DNA of 64,000 nucleotides from Kosakonia oryziphila (GTDB lineage Bacteria; Pseudomonadota; Gammaproteobacteria; Enterobacterales; Enterobacteriaceae): NCBI RefSeq assembly GCF_900094795.1, contig NZ_FMBC01000001.1, positions 1 to 64,000 of the forward strand, read 5' to 3'. Shown piece by piece: positions 26,903 to 36,091 of this stretch (position 1 is its first letter; each line of letters starts with the position of its first letter). The notes under the pieces were generated by a model. It saw only the letters and a program-made list of their open reading frames with translations, ran no database searches and was not told where the DNA came from. The position numbers and the translations under genes were made by a program.

Positions 26903-27305
26903 ATGGCTACATAGAATGACAACTGCGAGTTTGCTTTTGCTTGTGGGAGGTTATCTGGCATATCAATATATTATGAATAGTTCTTCAGATGACGTCCTGG
27001 CAGGTAAAAGATAGCTTTCTGAAAATATTACTCTGTATGTGACTAGATATGAGGGTGGTGGGGCTACGGTATCTGAAATTTATCGTTATTACCTCGGTGA
27101 CGATCGCCAGACGCTGAAGCAACTGAATGAAAGTGAACCTTTTCTGGTGTCTGATAACGGTGCTGCTACGGTTAGCGCTTACGGTAATACCGTGAATATT
27201 ACGCTTACCGGGAGAATTTATTCGTTTACTAATTCAACGCTATTTTACTCGCAGGGTGTTGCCGTGATGCCGGTCATCAATCTTAACGCGAACGGCGTAC
27301 GTTAA
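26880..27305 (+). pseudogene. Immunity-like membrane protein gene with in-frame TAG
   Basis: From the ATG at 26880 the frame encodes a signal-anchor (MVIKWLHRMTTASLLLLVGG) and reaches DVLAGKR before a TAG at 27012-27014. The same frame then runs on for 97 codons (LSENITLYVTRYEGGGATVS, ending VINLNANGVR). Without the stop it would be a 141-residue membrane-anchored periplasmic protein. Position directly behind a toxin tip marks it as the likely cognate immunity gene. A single base change disables it. Confidence 0.6.
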
Positions 27306-27414
27306 TCCCCTTTCAGGACACAAGCCTGTGTCCTGAATTGCAGTGCTTCATGCACTATCGTGATTCTGGCGAGATATCAATATAACTGTAAGTATCCGAT
27401 ATAAATAGGGGAGC

Positions 27415-27626
27415 TAAGAGCCTATCCCTGTAGGTGTATATTGTTGCAGCCAGTTTGGACACGGATAGCGCACAACAACCGGAGCGTACACTCAGTACGT
27501 GAGGATGACTCGCTTCGCTCGCCCTAAAGGGCCGCCGCAAGCGGCGTTCAAAATGTTATGGCATTTTGTGTGAGCACTGCCCAGGACCAAAATGGCAAAT
27601 AAAATAGCCTAATGGGCCAGGCTCTA
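27415..27626. repeat. Hairpin-rich interspersed element
   Basis: The ends are TAAGAGCCTATCC and GGCCAGGCTCTA, which are partly complementary. Inside is CAACAACCGGAGCGTACACT plus strong hairpins. A related shorter element lies in reverse orientation at about 33435-33560. The 27306-27715 interval holds no gene apart from this repeat. Confidence 0.6.
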
Positions 27627-27715
27627 AATATTTCAGTGCGCCCCCTGGTGGTAGATATATATAATAGATCATAATTAACATCTTTATAATATCTGAAAAA
27701 ATATATTGATATTTA

Positions 27716-28015
27716 TTATTTTTTTATAATGGAAAAAAAGCGCATCTGAATTTCTTTTAGCAACGTTCCACCTATAGTACCAGCGACACCAGATATAAAT
27801 AGTGTCATAATAGGAGATAATTTGTATTCAATACAAATCAGGCCGCCCAGGAATCCGGTGAAACCGGCAACCAAAACCTGACCAAGAAAAAACGTGAAAC
27901 CTCGACCGTCAAGCTTATTAGAGGTACAGTCAATAAAGTAGTTAACTGTGCCTCCAATAATTGAAATGCCAATTAAGGATAGCGTTATGTTTTCTTCATT
28001 AAGGTTATATAACAT
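27716..28015 (-). CDS. Holin-like membrane protein
   Basis: 99 residues with three hydrophobic segments (about 10-28, 42-62, 67-85) and a charged tail (KEIQMRFFSIIKK). The pattern GGTVNYFIDCTSNKLDGRGF and VAGFTGFLGGLICIEYKLSP resembles LydA-type phage holins. It lies in the same orientation after a decayed endolysin gene and a chitinase gene. This matches the gene content of holin-dependent (type 10) chitinase secretion clusters. The AT-rich sequence differs from the surrounding core genome. Confidence 0.7.
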   Translation of the reverse strand: MLYNLNEENITLSLIGISIIGGTVNYFIDCTSNKLDGRGFTFFLGQVLVAGFTGFLGGLICIEYKLSPIMTLFISGVAGTIGGTLLKEIQMRFFSIIKK

Positions 28016-28029
28016 GATTCTCTCCAGTT

Positions 28030-28381
28030 TTAGCGAAGGAAAAGTTTACGTTCTCGCTTACGTCTTTTTAGCAAATCTTTCATTATCATACCTCCAATAT
28101 ATATCCATGAAGTAAAAGCATTAACAGCATCACGATACAATTCATTATTCAGAGAACGGAGCAATATTGATGGGTGATTATCCTTTAAGATGATTACTCT
28201 ACTTTTAACCCCTTCCTTCCCAGGGCCAACATTAAAAATACAAGACAGTAAGGCATCACATTGGTTTTGATTTAGCGGAGCCTTAACTTCATGGTTGATT
28301 AGTCCTTCGAATATAGCAATATGCCGTTAAACTCAGGCCTTCTTCTTTAATGAATTCAATATAATTGTCAGAGATTGTCAT
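28030..28381 (-). pseudogene. GH24 lysozyme-type endolysin with internal deletion
   Basis: From the ATG at 28381 the frame reads MTISDNYIEFIKEEGLSLTA, the N-terminus of a phage-type lysozyme with the catalytic Glu in EEG. It then runs into CYIRRTNQP and a stop. In another frame the C-terminal half follows: APLNQNQCDALLSCIFNVGP, then NNELYRDAVNAFTSWIYIGG and RRKRERKLFLR before TAA at 28030. About 40-50 residues holding the catalytic Asp and Thr are missing. A deletion plus frameshift has therefore destroyed the enzyme between the chitinase and holin genes. Confidence 0.8.
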
Positions 28382-28475
28382 AATTTACCCCGTACAATTA
28401 AAGTCATTATCTTAATTTGGTAGGTGGGCTCCAGGGCCCGCGAAAGCTGGCCCTGGAAGTACTTACCAGATCATA

Positions 28476-30278
28476 TTAGATCTTTGTCCATGGTTTGGCA
28501 TCTCCGGATGCGGCACCGGTGGTTGATGGCAGGCCTGGTTCCGTACCTGCACCTACCCACCATTTCGCCAAATAGTTGCTTCCCTTATGACTAACCTTAG
28601 AGCCACCCACATAGTTAATGGTGGCATCCCAGGCTTCATAATGAGTCCCTACGTCGGAATCGTCTTCCGTTTCTGCCTCATCTTCTGTTGTTGTCTCTTC
28701 ATCTTCATCAATATCAGGATAGTCCGTTTCAGAATCGGGGTTCGATGCTACGTTCTCACCTTCGAAGTAGAATGGGGCCATATCGATAACCTGCTTAACG
28801 ATCGGACAACCCATCCCTTCGCGTGCCGCATTTACAAGCACCCCATTATCCTGCTCAATAGTCCAGGTAAACAGGCCTCCCAACCCATTTTCGATAACAT
28901 AACGCGCTTTTTCGCGGACCGTGCGGGGAGTATCGATAGAGTGGAAGACCTTGAGCTCCGGATTGTAAAGATAATCAGCACAGGCCTTCTGATCGGTATA
29001 AACACGATAGCCATTACGGCCGCTCTGATTTTCCAGATCAAGATAGTTATTGATCACATCATACCATTCCACACAACCGGACTCGAAGGTACCCACTGTT
29101 GTACCGTTGCCATCGTAGGTTCCGTGCAGCGGGGAGAATGATGAAATCTCTGCGCCTTTAGCACTACGTGAATACCCGGCATAGCCAACATTAATATTTT
29201 CAGGATCCACACCTTCTTCCAGCAGATATTCCACCGCTTCTTGCAGGCTGAACTCAGAATGTTCGGTTTTATACAGGTTGGTATGGTTGGCCAAACTTTT
29301 GGCCCATGGGGTGCCAAAGAAGTCATAGGTCATCACATTAATTCCGTGCAAACCAGCAGCGAGAAGTCCTTTTACGTTGGAATACTTCAGCAGATCAGGA
29401 TTTGCTGAACAAGCAATACTGATCTTCACCTGATTCATACTATGTTTATCAAGTGTGCTGCGAAGAATACTAATTAGTGTTACGTAGTTCTCACCGTCCT
29501 CTGGGCCGTGCGGGTTACCGTTACCCGAACCATTAGGATATTCCCAGTCAATATCGAGTTCGGAGAACATCGGAAAACGTTTAATAAAATCCACAATGCT
29601 GTTTGCAAAGGTCTGGATACCGTCTTTCTTTTTTGCCAGTTCGTGGAATGCGTGACTCATGGTCCAGCCACCGATACTAAACGATAGGGCTAGCTCGTGC
29701 CCTTGCTGTAGTGCTTTTTTCTGGAGATCGCGCAGTCCGCCAAATACACCTTGAACCTGCTCCTGATAGAACGTATCCATGTTAGTGCCGTCGTTATAAG
29801 TCGCGCCCGGACCGAACCCCATTGGTTGCCAACCCTGGAAACCGTTATTGAACGCGGCCTGACAATCACCCCATGGATCAAGGATCGTCATTTCATTGGT
29901 TTTTTTGCCGGTCCATGCTGCCGCCTGCTCGATCTTTGATTTATTTTCCCCTTGATCACCCACAATACCCATAAAGCCGATAATAATTTTGTCATATGCT
30001 GTTGGATCCAGAAGCGTTAGATCAATACCACGGCCTCGTTGAGCTGCTGGGATCTTACCGGTTTTATCTTCAGCTGCACGTTTATCGTATTGTGACCAGT
30101 CTGTATAATAACCAAAAACTTTTGGTTTATTAGATTTATTATATTTATTATAGACTCTTTTCATTACCCTTCCGGAGGTGTAACTGTATTTTGAGTCATT
30201 CGTTTTAGGTGAGAAATTATCCATTTCATAGGACTGCTCAGTATAAGTATCTTTTTGTATTAATTTACTGTTAGACAT
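28476..30278 (-). CDS. GH18 chitinase without signal peptide, with chitin-binding tail
   Basis: 600 residues. The N-terminus (MSNSKLIQKDTYTEQSYEMD) is polar with no export signal. The GH18 barrel spans about 52-500, with SFSIGGW (199-205), the catalytic motif SELDIDWEYP (Glu246 the acid; the usual first Asp is Ser) and NVMTYDFFGTPW. An acidic linker of Asp/Glu/Thr (about 508-545) leads to a CBM5/12-type chitin-binding domain (YEAWDATINYVGG, AKWWVGAGTEPG). It degrades chitin. Lack of a signal plus the adjacent holin and endolysin genes implies holin-mediated release. It is divergent from a CadC-like regulator. Confidence 0.92.
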   Translation of the reverse strand: MSNSKLIQKDTYTEQSYEMDNFSPKTNDSKYSYTSGRVMKRVYNKYNKSNKPKVFGYYTDWSQYDKRAAEDKTGKIPAAQRGRGIDLTLLDPTAYDKIIIGFMGIVGDQGENKSKIEQAAAWTGKKTNEMTILDPWGDCQAAFNNGFQGWQPMGFGPGATYNDGTNMDTFYQEQVQGVFGGLRDLQKKALQQGHELALSFSIGGWTMSHAFHELAKKKDGIQTFANSIVDFIKRFPMFSELDIDWEYPNGSGNGNPHGPEDGENYVTLISILRSTLDKHSMNQVKISIACSANPDLLKYSNVKGLLAAGLHGINVMTYDFFGTPWAKSLANHTNLYKTEHSEFSLQEAVEYLLEEGVDPENINVGYAGYSRSAKGAEISSFSPLHGTYDGNGTTVGTFESGCVEWYDVINNYLDLENQSGRNGYRVYTDQKACADYLYNPELKVFHSIDTPRTVREKARYVIENGLGGLFTWTIEQDNGVLVNAAREGMGCPIVKQVIDMAPFYFEGENVASNPDSETDYPDIDEDEETTTEDEAETEDDSDVGTHYEAWDATINYVGGSKVSHKGSNYLAKWWVGAGTEPGLPSTTGAASGDAKPWTKI

Positions 30279-30360
30279 TTTGGTTCCTTTCTTTGGATTT
30301 TATTGGCTTAACTTGAACATCCCAAAAACCAGATTTACAGGATGTCACAATTGATACTCA

Positions 30361-30390
30361 AGCCAGTAAAAACTTGTTATTTTACTGGCT
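30361..30390. promoter_or_regulatory. Perfect 11-bp hairpin in the chitinase-regulator interval
   Basis: AGCCAGTAAAA and TTTTACTGGCT flank an 8-base loop about 85 bp upstream of the chitinase start. It could be an operator or a leader hairpin. The rest of 30279-30638 is AT-rich with no gene. Confidence 0.45.
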
Positions 30391-30638
30391 CGCTTCTTCT
30401 TGCAGTCAAATCATCTGTGCTTACACTCAATATATCCAGTTAATAATTATGGTAAATAACTATTAATGCCGATTTGAATAATCGAAAATATTAAACTAAA
30501 ATAATTAATTATAAATAATCTATAAATCACTAACCTAAATTTTTTTAGCATGGAAAATAACCTCTAATAAAACTGAAAACGGACCACTTGGTAATACTGT
30601 TGGTGGTATGGCCATGAGACTTAATGGAGTAGCTATCG

Positions 30639-31190
30639 ATGATTGTAATTGGTGAAAATACATACTTCGAAGAATCAATGAATAGCCTTGTAAGAGGGGA
30701 TATAACAATAAAAATAAGTGAAAAGGAAAAGAAACTTCTAGTTTATTTACTTAAAAATCAAGGTAATGAGTTGAGCAAAGAACAACTTATAATTAGCGTT
30801 TGGGGTGAACGCTCATCAACTATTGTCGATGCAAATTTAACACAACTTATCTATAAGCTAAGACGTAATCTGACCGCAATTGGTGTTCTGGAACGCATAA
30901 AAACCATTCCAAGGATAGGTTATATTTACATCCCGCCACAAAAAAATTGTGAAACGGCAATCAACTTTAGTGAATATAATGGTAGCAATCTCAATTTCGG
31001 CTTTAATCTTCAAAAAAGAGCCTGCTCAAAAATATTAGTAATGACTATTTTATTTATTCCTTTCATTGTGGTGTTCGGTATTGTGTTCTATGAAAACAGG
31101 TATCATATTAAAGAAAGCGCAGATATGTTCACGCCAGTTATGAAACAAGGTATGGCAATCATTGATTCGATTCTAAAAAAAAGGAAATAA
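30639..31190 (+). CDS. CadC-like membrane-anchored winged-helix regulator
   Basis: 183 residues. An OmpR/CadC-type winged helix spans about 20-100 (LSKEQLIISVWGERSSTIVD, LTQLIYKLRRNL, IPRIGYIY). One membrane segment follows at about 131-150 (ILVMTILFIPFIVVFGIVFY), and then only about 33 external residues. It is divergent from the chitinase gene and is its probable activator, sensing across the membrane. GGAG precedes the ATG, and a clear terminator follows. The AT-rich composition matches the chitinase/holin island. Confidence 0.82.
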   Translation: MIVIGENTYFEESMNSLVRGDITIKISEKEKKLLVYLLKNQGNELSKEQLIISVWGERSSTIVDANLTQLIYKLRRNLTAIGVLERIKTIPRIGYIYIPPQKNCETAINFSEYNGSNLNFGFNLQKRACSKILVMTILFIPFIVVFGIVFYENRYHIKESADMFTPVMKQGMAIIDSILKKRK

Positions 31191-31317
31191 TGCATTGAAA
31201 TATTTAAACTATCAATGATTTCATAAATACATGATTGAGATAATGAAAATGCTGGAAAGTATCATTATTACTTAAAAAAATTGCTGTAAAAATGGGCAGA
31301 TAGTATCAAAATGTCAA

Positions 31318-31346
31318 CCGCTGTCCCTTGCCAGGACAGCGGTTTT
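31318..31346 (+). terminator. Rho-independent terminator after the CadC-like gene
   Basis: A 9-bp perfect stem, CCGCTGTCC/GGACAGCGG, with a 7-base loop is followed by TTTT. It lies 128 bp past the stop codon. Confidence 0.75.
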
Positions 31347-31970
31347 GAATTGTTTTGTAAGTATAACTGTATGTGCACTGTGTCGAAAAATCTGGCAGCA
31401 TCTCTGGTGATGATAATGCGCTATAATTAATATGAATAAGAATACATTTATGCTGGCGACAATCTGAGTTTAAAATAAATAATTTACCAACATAGGCCTT
31501 TAGGTGAAATGATCTTCATTGTAGCGTGGGAATTTTCTTCTCTCGTTTGGGTAATGAGATGAAGCATTTCCAGACGAAGATGGCTAATTAATTATATGTA
31601 TTTGTAATACAAAATACTCACATAATAAATAGAAATTAATAAATCAATAAATAATGTTGGTTATTTTTAAATAAACCATGCGCCATTCATCCTAATTGCT
31701 AAAAAATAATATGTGGATATTGAGTGAGATGTTTTTTATAAAAAATATTTTTATGACTTATTAAAAAGGTATTTAAATATGAATGTACAGGTTATTTTAC
31801 TTAAAAACATAAGAATGTTGCGGATCTAAATATAGCTTTAGCGGACAGGTATCGTGGCAGTATTGCCTTTCGTTGGTATGCCGTATTCTGACTTTAGGCT
31901 GTGCCCCGTAATTGGTCGAGGTGGCGACGCTGGGTACAAAGCGCGTTATCAAGGCGGAGGATGCAGGGCA
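31347..31970. other. AT-rich interval without a supported gene
   Basis: I find no convincing coding region on either strand. The stretch is mostly A/T. A more GC-rich tail after about 31840 may be debris of a former gene, but I cannot identify it. Confidence 0.5.
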
Positions 31971-32128
31971 TATACCCTAAATAATTCGCGTTGCAGGAAG
32001 GCGGCGACGCAGTGACAAATTCGTCGGGAACGAATTTGCCCAACCGAAGGTTGGCCTCCGGTGAGAGACAGGATGTCTCTCAGTAATCCCCAGGAGTTTA
32101 CATAAGTCCGTGACTGGGGTGAGCGAGG
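31971..32128 (+). repeat. Interspersed palindromic repeat, copy 2 (right end missing)
   Basis: Starts TATACCCTAAATAATTCGCG and follows the copies at 17394 and 55271 through GACTGGGGTGAGCGAGGA. It then loses similarity, lacking the CTTGAAGTATGACGGG terminus. Confidence 0.85.
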
Positions 32129-32202
32129 AGGTTGTGAATGCTTTAATTTCGGGAGAAAGCGTTTGTTAACCATGAGTTGGGTTGTGGTCGTTGAATCTTG
32201 AT

Positions 32203-32235
32203 TGCCGGGTGGCGACTACGCCTTACCCGGCCTAC
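32203..32235. repeat. REP-like palindrome downstream of yjiA
   Basis: TGCCGGGTGGCGACTACGCC followed by TTACCCGGC forms the typical REP hairpin. It stands between the repeat-containing interval and the yjiA stop and may protect or terminate the yjiA transcript. Confidence 0.75.
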
Positions 32236-32257
32236 AAAACCGTAGTCGCTTATCAGG

Positions 32258-33214
32258 CTATTTCTTTAGTCCCGCAAAGGCTTCGCGGATCTCCTCTTCC
32301 GGCAGTTGCACGCCAATAAACACCAGCGTGCTGTGTGGGGTTTCATCGCCCCACGGACGATCCCAGTCGGCACTGTAGAGGCGCTGTACGCCCTGGAACA
32401 GCAGGCGGTTTGGCTCGCCGTCGATCCACAGCATCCCTTTATAACGCAACAGTTTTTCGGCAAAACTCAGCAGCAGACTCTCCATCACGCGCGACACCTC
32501 GCTGATGTCCACCGGGTAATCAAGTTCCACCACAATCGAGCTAATGTCGTTCTGCTTGTCGGATATAAAATGGAAGCGCGGTTTAGTGGTAACCACGTTC
32601 TCTTCCAGCATAAATCCGTTGGTATTAAACAGGTTCGCCAGCTCAATATCACCATGAGTAACGGTGTAAATCGGCGCGCGGGCATTAATGCGGCGCAGGC
32701 GTTCGCACAGCTTTTCGCTCTCTCCAACAACGTCGGTTTTGCTCAGCAGAATGCGGTCGGCATAGCCTATTTGTGATTGCGCCAGCGTAAACTGGTTCAT
32801 CTGCTCATCGGCGTGGACTGCATCGACCAGCGCGATCACCCCGTCGAGTAGATAGCGTTGGCAGAGGATCTCATGGGAGAAAAAGGTCTGAATGATTGGG
32901 CCGGGATCCGCCATGCCGGTGCATTCGATCACCAGCCGGTCGAAGGTGATATCACCGCGATCGAGGCTGTCGAGCAGATCCAGCAGCGCATCTTCCAGTT
33001 CGTTGGAGCGGCTACAGCAGATACAGCCGTTAGTCAGGGTTTTGATCTGCGTGGCGCGATCACCAATTAATTGATCGTCAACGGAAACTTCACCGAATTC
33101 GTTTTCGATGACGGCGATTTTGTAGCCGTGCTGTTCATTGAGGATATGGCGTAAGAGGGTGGTTTTGCCTGCGCCGAGGAAACCGGTCAACAGTGTGACT
33201 GCAATTGGGGTCAT
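32258..33214 (-). CDS. yjiA: COG0523 metal-binding GTPase YjiA
   Basis: 318 residues from the ATG at 33214; a longer frame to 33256 gives 14 extra residues not found in E. coli YjiA. Walker A is GFLGAGKTT (about 10-18), the metal-binding CXCC motif is CICC (about 64-67), and a C-terminal CobW-C domain ends LPEEEIREAFAGLKK. COG0523 GTPases act as metallochaperones or metal-dependent regulators. It lies 10 bp downstream of yjiX and probably in the btsT-yjiX-yjiA transcript order known from E. coli. Confidence 0.95.
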   Translation of the reverse strand: MTPIAVTLLTGFLGAGKTTLLRHILNEQHGYKIAVIENEFGEVSVDDQLIGDRATQIKTLTNGCICCSRSNELEDALLDLLDSLDRGDITFDRLVIECTGMADPGPIIQTFFSHEILCQRYLLDGVIALVDAVHADEQMNQFTLAQSQIGYADRILLSKTDVVGESEKLCERLRRINARAPIYTVTHGDIELANLFNTNGFMLEENVVTTKPRFHFISDKQNDISSIVVELDYPVDISEVSRVMESLLLSFAEKLLRYKGMLWIDGEPNRLLFQGVQRLYSADWDRPWGDETPHSTLVFIGVQLPEEEIREAFAGLKK

Positions 33215-33224
33215 AACATCTCCT

Positions 33225-33428
33225 TTAGCAACAGCGGACACCGCCCTTGCCGTCACCGCCGTAACGCGCCTGTTGGCGTTCGCGGAAGAACTCTTCGTAA
33301 GTCATGTACGGTTTGTCGGGATGGTTGGTCTTCATATGGTCAACATAGTTGTCATAATCCGGAATACCAATCAGCATCTTTGCCGCCTGGCCGAGGTACT
33401 TTTTAGCTTCGCCTAAATTACCAAACAT
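33225..33428 (-). CDS. yjiX: YjiX, YbdD/YjiX-family small protein
   Basis: 67 residues from the ATG at 33428: [20 protein letters not shown] then [20 protein letters not shown], ending RCC. It matches the YbdD/YjiX family, small proteins encoded beside CstA-type transporters. The longer in-frame upstream ATG is inside repeat sequence and was not chosen. Placed between btsT and yjiA as in E. coli. Confidence 0.92.
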   Translation of the reverse strand: MFGNLGEAKKYLGQAAKMLIGIPDYDNYVDHMKTNHPDKPYMTYEEFFRERQQARYGGDGKGGVRCC

Positions 33429-33434
33429 TATTCT

Positions 33435-33606
33435 TCCCGGATATATATGGTGCCCGGAGATGCAGGCGCTTTTACTTGCCATTTTGAACCCGGACAGTGC
33501 TCGCATCCTCACGTACTGTGTGTACGCTCCGGTTGCTGCGTGCTGTCCGGGCCCAAACCGTCTACGGAATCCATGTCACAGCCGGATAAGCGTAGCGTCA
33601 TCCGGC
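33435..33606. repeat. Inverted-repeat element plus REP between btsT and yjiX
   Basis: CCCGGACAG (33489-33497) and CTGTCCGGG (33543-33551) form the outer stem around CACGTACTGTGTGTACGCTC, related to the element at 27415. A REP palindrome, GCCGGATAAGCG...CATCCGGC (33581-33606), follows next to the btsT stop. Confidence 0.65.
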
Positions 33607-33613
33607 ATCAGGT

Positions 33614-35767
33614 TTAATGGTGTGAAGAGGTTTTCACGCCGCCTTCCGGCACCGGAATATACGGTGTCTCTTTGTCTGTACGCACTTTATTGTTACGTAC
33701 GTTCAGCCAGGTTTTGATGCCGTAGAAGATGATGCTGTAAACCACGACCAGGAACAGAATACTCAAACCAGCGTTGGTGTAGTTGTTCACCACGATATGG
33801 TTCATATTGGCAATTTGTTGTGCAGTCAGGTCACTGCCGCCCGCGGCAATCTTCTCTTTGTACTGGTTAGCCATATACAGGAAGCCTTCCAGTTGCGGGT
33901 TGGTGCTGAACAGTTTCAGACCCAGCGCCCAGGTGGTGCACAGCAGCAGCCACATAGCCGGAACCACGGTCACCCAGATGTATTTGGTACGCTGCATTTT
34001 CACCAGCACCACTGTACCCAGCATCAGCGCCACTGCGGCCAGCATCTGGTTAGAGATACCGAACAGCGGCCACAGGCTCTTCACGCCGCCCAGCGGATCG
34101 ACCACGCCCTGATACAGCAGGTAACCCCACAGACCTACACAGCCCGCTGTACCGATAACACCGGCTACCAGCGAATCGGTTTTCTTCAGGAACGGCACGA
34201 AGTTGCCCAGCAGATCCTGCAACATAAAGCGACCTGCACGCGTACCTGCATCCAGTGCGGTAAGGATAAACAGCGCTTCAAACAGAATACCGAAGTGGTA
34301 CCAGAAGCCCATGTCCGCCATCGGCATGATTTTATGGAACACATGAGCGATACCGACTGCCAGCGTGGGTGCGCCACCTGCGCGGTTCAGTACCGACGGT
34401 TCGCCGATATCTTTTGCCGTTTGCAGTACTTGCTCGGGAGAGATAACAAAGCCCCAGGAGCTGACGGTGGCCGCCGCGTGCGCAGTCACATCTTTTAACT
34501 GCGCAAGGATCATCGGCGCGTTTTCACCGCCCAGTTCATGCAGGTTCGGCATGGTGATGCTCAAACCGGCTGGCGGGGTGTTCATCGCAAAGTAGAGACC
34601 CGGTTCGATAATCGATGCTGCGACCAGCGCCATTACCGCAACGAAGGATTCCATCAGCATTGCGCCATAACCGATAAAGCGCGCGTCGGTTTCGTTGGCT
34701 AACAGTTTTGGTGTTGTACCCGAAGCGATCAGCGCATGGAAGCCAGATACGGCACCACAGGCGATAGTGATAAACAGGAACGGGAACAGTGCACCTTTCC
34801 ACAGCGGGCCGGTACCGTCAATGTATTGCGTAACCGCAGGCATTTTCAGTTCCGGGTTGAGGATCACGATGCCTAACGCCAGACCGACGATCACGCCGAT
34901 TTTCAGGAAGGTTGCCAGGTAGTCACGCGGTGCGAGGATCAGCCAGACTGGCAACAGTGCGGAAACAAAGGCGTAACCCACCAGTGCGAAGGTGATGGTG
35001 GTGTCTTTAAAGGTCAACGCTGGTCCCCAGTACGGGTCGCGGGCAATCACGCCACCAAACCAGATGGCGGCAACCAGCAGCACAATACCGATTACTGACA
35101 CTTCACCCACGCGGCCAGGACGCAGGAAGCGCATGTAGATCCCCATAAACAGGGCAATCGGCACGGTGGAGCAAACGGTGAACACACCCCATGGGCTTTC
35201 CGCCAGTGCTTTTACCACGATCAGCGCCAGCACCGCGAGGATGATGATCATAATCAGGAAACAGCCGAACAGCGCGATGGTGCCCGGCACACGGCCCATC
35301 TCCTCTTTCACCATCTCACCGAGAGAGGCGCCGTTACGACGGGAGGAGATAAACAGCACCATGAAATCCTGTACTGCACCGGCCAGCACTACGCCTGCCA
35401 GCAACCACAATGTGCCGGGCAGGTAACCCATCTGCGCGGCCAGCACCGGGCCGACCAGCGGGCCTGCGCCAGCGATAGCGGCAAAATGGTGACCAAACAG
35501 CACGTAGCGGTTGGTTGGCACATAGTTAAGGCCGTCGTTATTGATCACCGCCGGGGTTGAACGGGTCGGATCGAGTTTCATCACCTTTTGGGCGATATAA
35601 AGGCTGTAGTAGCGGTAAGCCACCAGATAGACGGAGACGGATGCAACAACGATCCACAGAGCACTAACGTGCTCGCCCCGGCGTAAGGCGATAACAGAGA
35701 GACAGAAGGCACCGATAATCCCGAGAATCACCCAGGGTATGTGCTTGAAGAGTTTTTTAGTATCCAT
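33614..35767 (-). CDS. btsT: Pyruvate:H+ symporter BtsT (CstA family)
   Basis: 717 residues, one more than the E. coli protein. An inner-membrane CstA-family carrier with about 16-18 hydrophobic segments and family stretches FGHHFAAIAGAGPLVGPVLA (about 91-110) and GAVSGFHALIASGTTPKLL (about 338-356). In E. coli this gene (formerly yjiY) takes up pyruvate and is induced by the BtsS/BtsR two-component system. Neither regulator gene is in this window. Context with yjiX-yjiA supports the name over cstA. Confidence 0.93.
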   Translation of the reverse strand: MDTKKLFKHIPWVILGIIGAFCLSVIALRRGEHVSALWIVVASVSVYLVAYRYYSLYIAQKVMKLDPTRSTPAVINNDGLNYVPTNRYVLFGHHFAAIAGAGPLVGPVLAAQMGYLPGTLWLLAGVVLAGAVQDFMVLFISSRRNGASLGEMVKEEMGRVPGTIALFGCFLIMIIILAVLALIVVKALAESPWGVFTVCSTVPIALFMGIYMRFLRPGRVGEVSVIGIVLLVAAIWFGGVIARDPYWGPALTFKDTTITFALVGYAFVSALLPVWLILAPRDYLATFLKIGVIVGLALGIVILNPELKMPAVTQYIDGTGPLWKGALFPFLFITIACGAVSGFHALIASGTTPKLLANETDARFIGYGAMLMESFVAVMALVAASIIEPGLYFAMNTPPAGLSITMPNLHELGGENAPMILAQLKDVTAHAAATVSSWGFVISPEQVLQTAKDIGEPSVLNRAGGAPTLAVGIAHVFHKIMPMADMGFWYHFGILFEALFILTALDAGTRAGRFMLQDLLGNFVPFLKKTDSLVAGVIGTAGCVGLWGYLLYQGVVDPLGGVKSLWPLFGISNQMLAAVALMLGTVVLVKMQRTKYIWVTVVPAMWLLLCTTWALGLKLFSTNPQLEGFLYMANQYKEKIAAGGSDLTAQQIANMNHIVVNNYTNAGLSILFLVVVYSIIFYGIKTWLNVRNNKVRTDKETPYIPVPEGGVKTSSHH

Positions 35768-36033
35768 ATCAGACCTGGCTTTTTGCAGAATGAGTGAACT
35801 GGACTGGAAGTATTGTTTTGGCTAAATACTGGTAGCGATCATGACAAATTACACGCGCAAAGCGGCGATGATTTGACTCAGTGGTCAGAAACGATTGCTG
35901 AGCGGTAGAAGAGGGCGGTGAGCGGTTTCAGTGGCGCGTAAGTGTCGGAAAATATGTGAGTTTGATCACGCAGGAAGAAAGGGAGGGTGTCTTTTATTCG
36001 GTAAAAAGCGAACGAAAATAGCACGATGCGCCA

Positions 36034-36060
36034 TAAAGTTTTCCTTATGCAGGCCGAAAA
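36034..36060 (+). promoter_or_regulatory. Sigma-28 flagellar promoter of tsr
   Basis: TAAAGTTT, then 11 bases, then GCCGAAAA. This fits the FliA consensus (TAAAGTTT-N11-GCCGATAA) at all but one base, 31 bp upstream of the tsr ATG. It places tsr in the class 3 flagellar/chemotaxis regulon. The 35768-36091 interval holds no gene. Confidence 0.9.
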
Positions 36061-36091
36061 CCTAACGTCTATCCATAGGGAAAGAGAAAAC

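Noticed and set aside
26645-27305. A functional T6SS effector-immunity module
   Set aside because: No delivery domain or start codon for the toxin part, and the immunity frame contains an in-frame TAG.
31347-31970. Remnant of yjiT or of a restriction gene before yjiA
   Set aside because: I could not align any stretch to hsd, mcr, mrr or yjiT; only unidentifiable debris is present.
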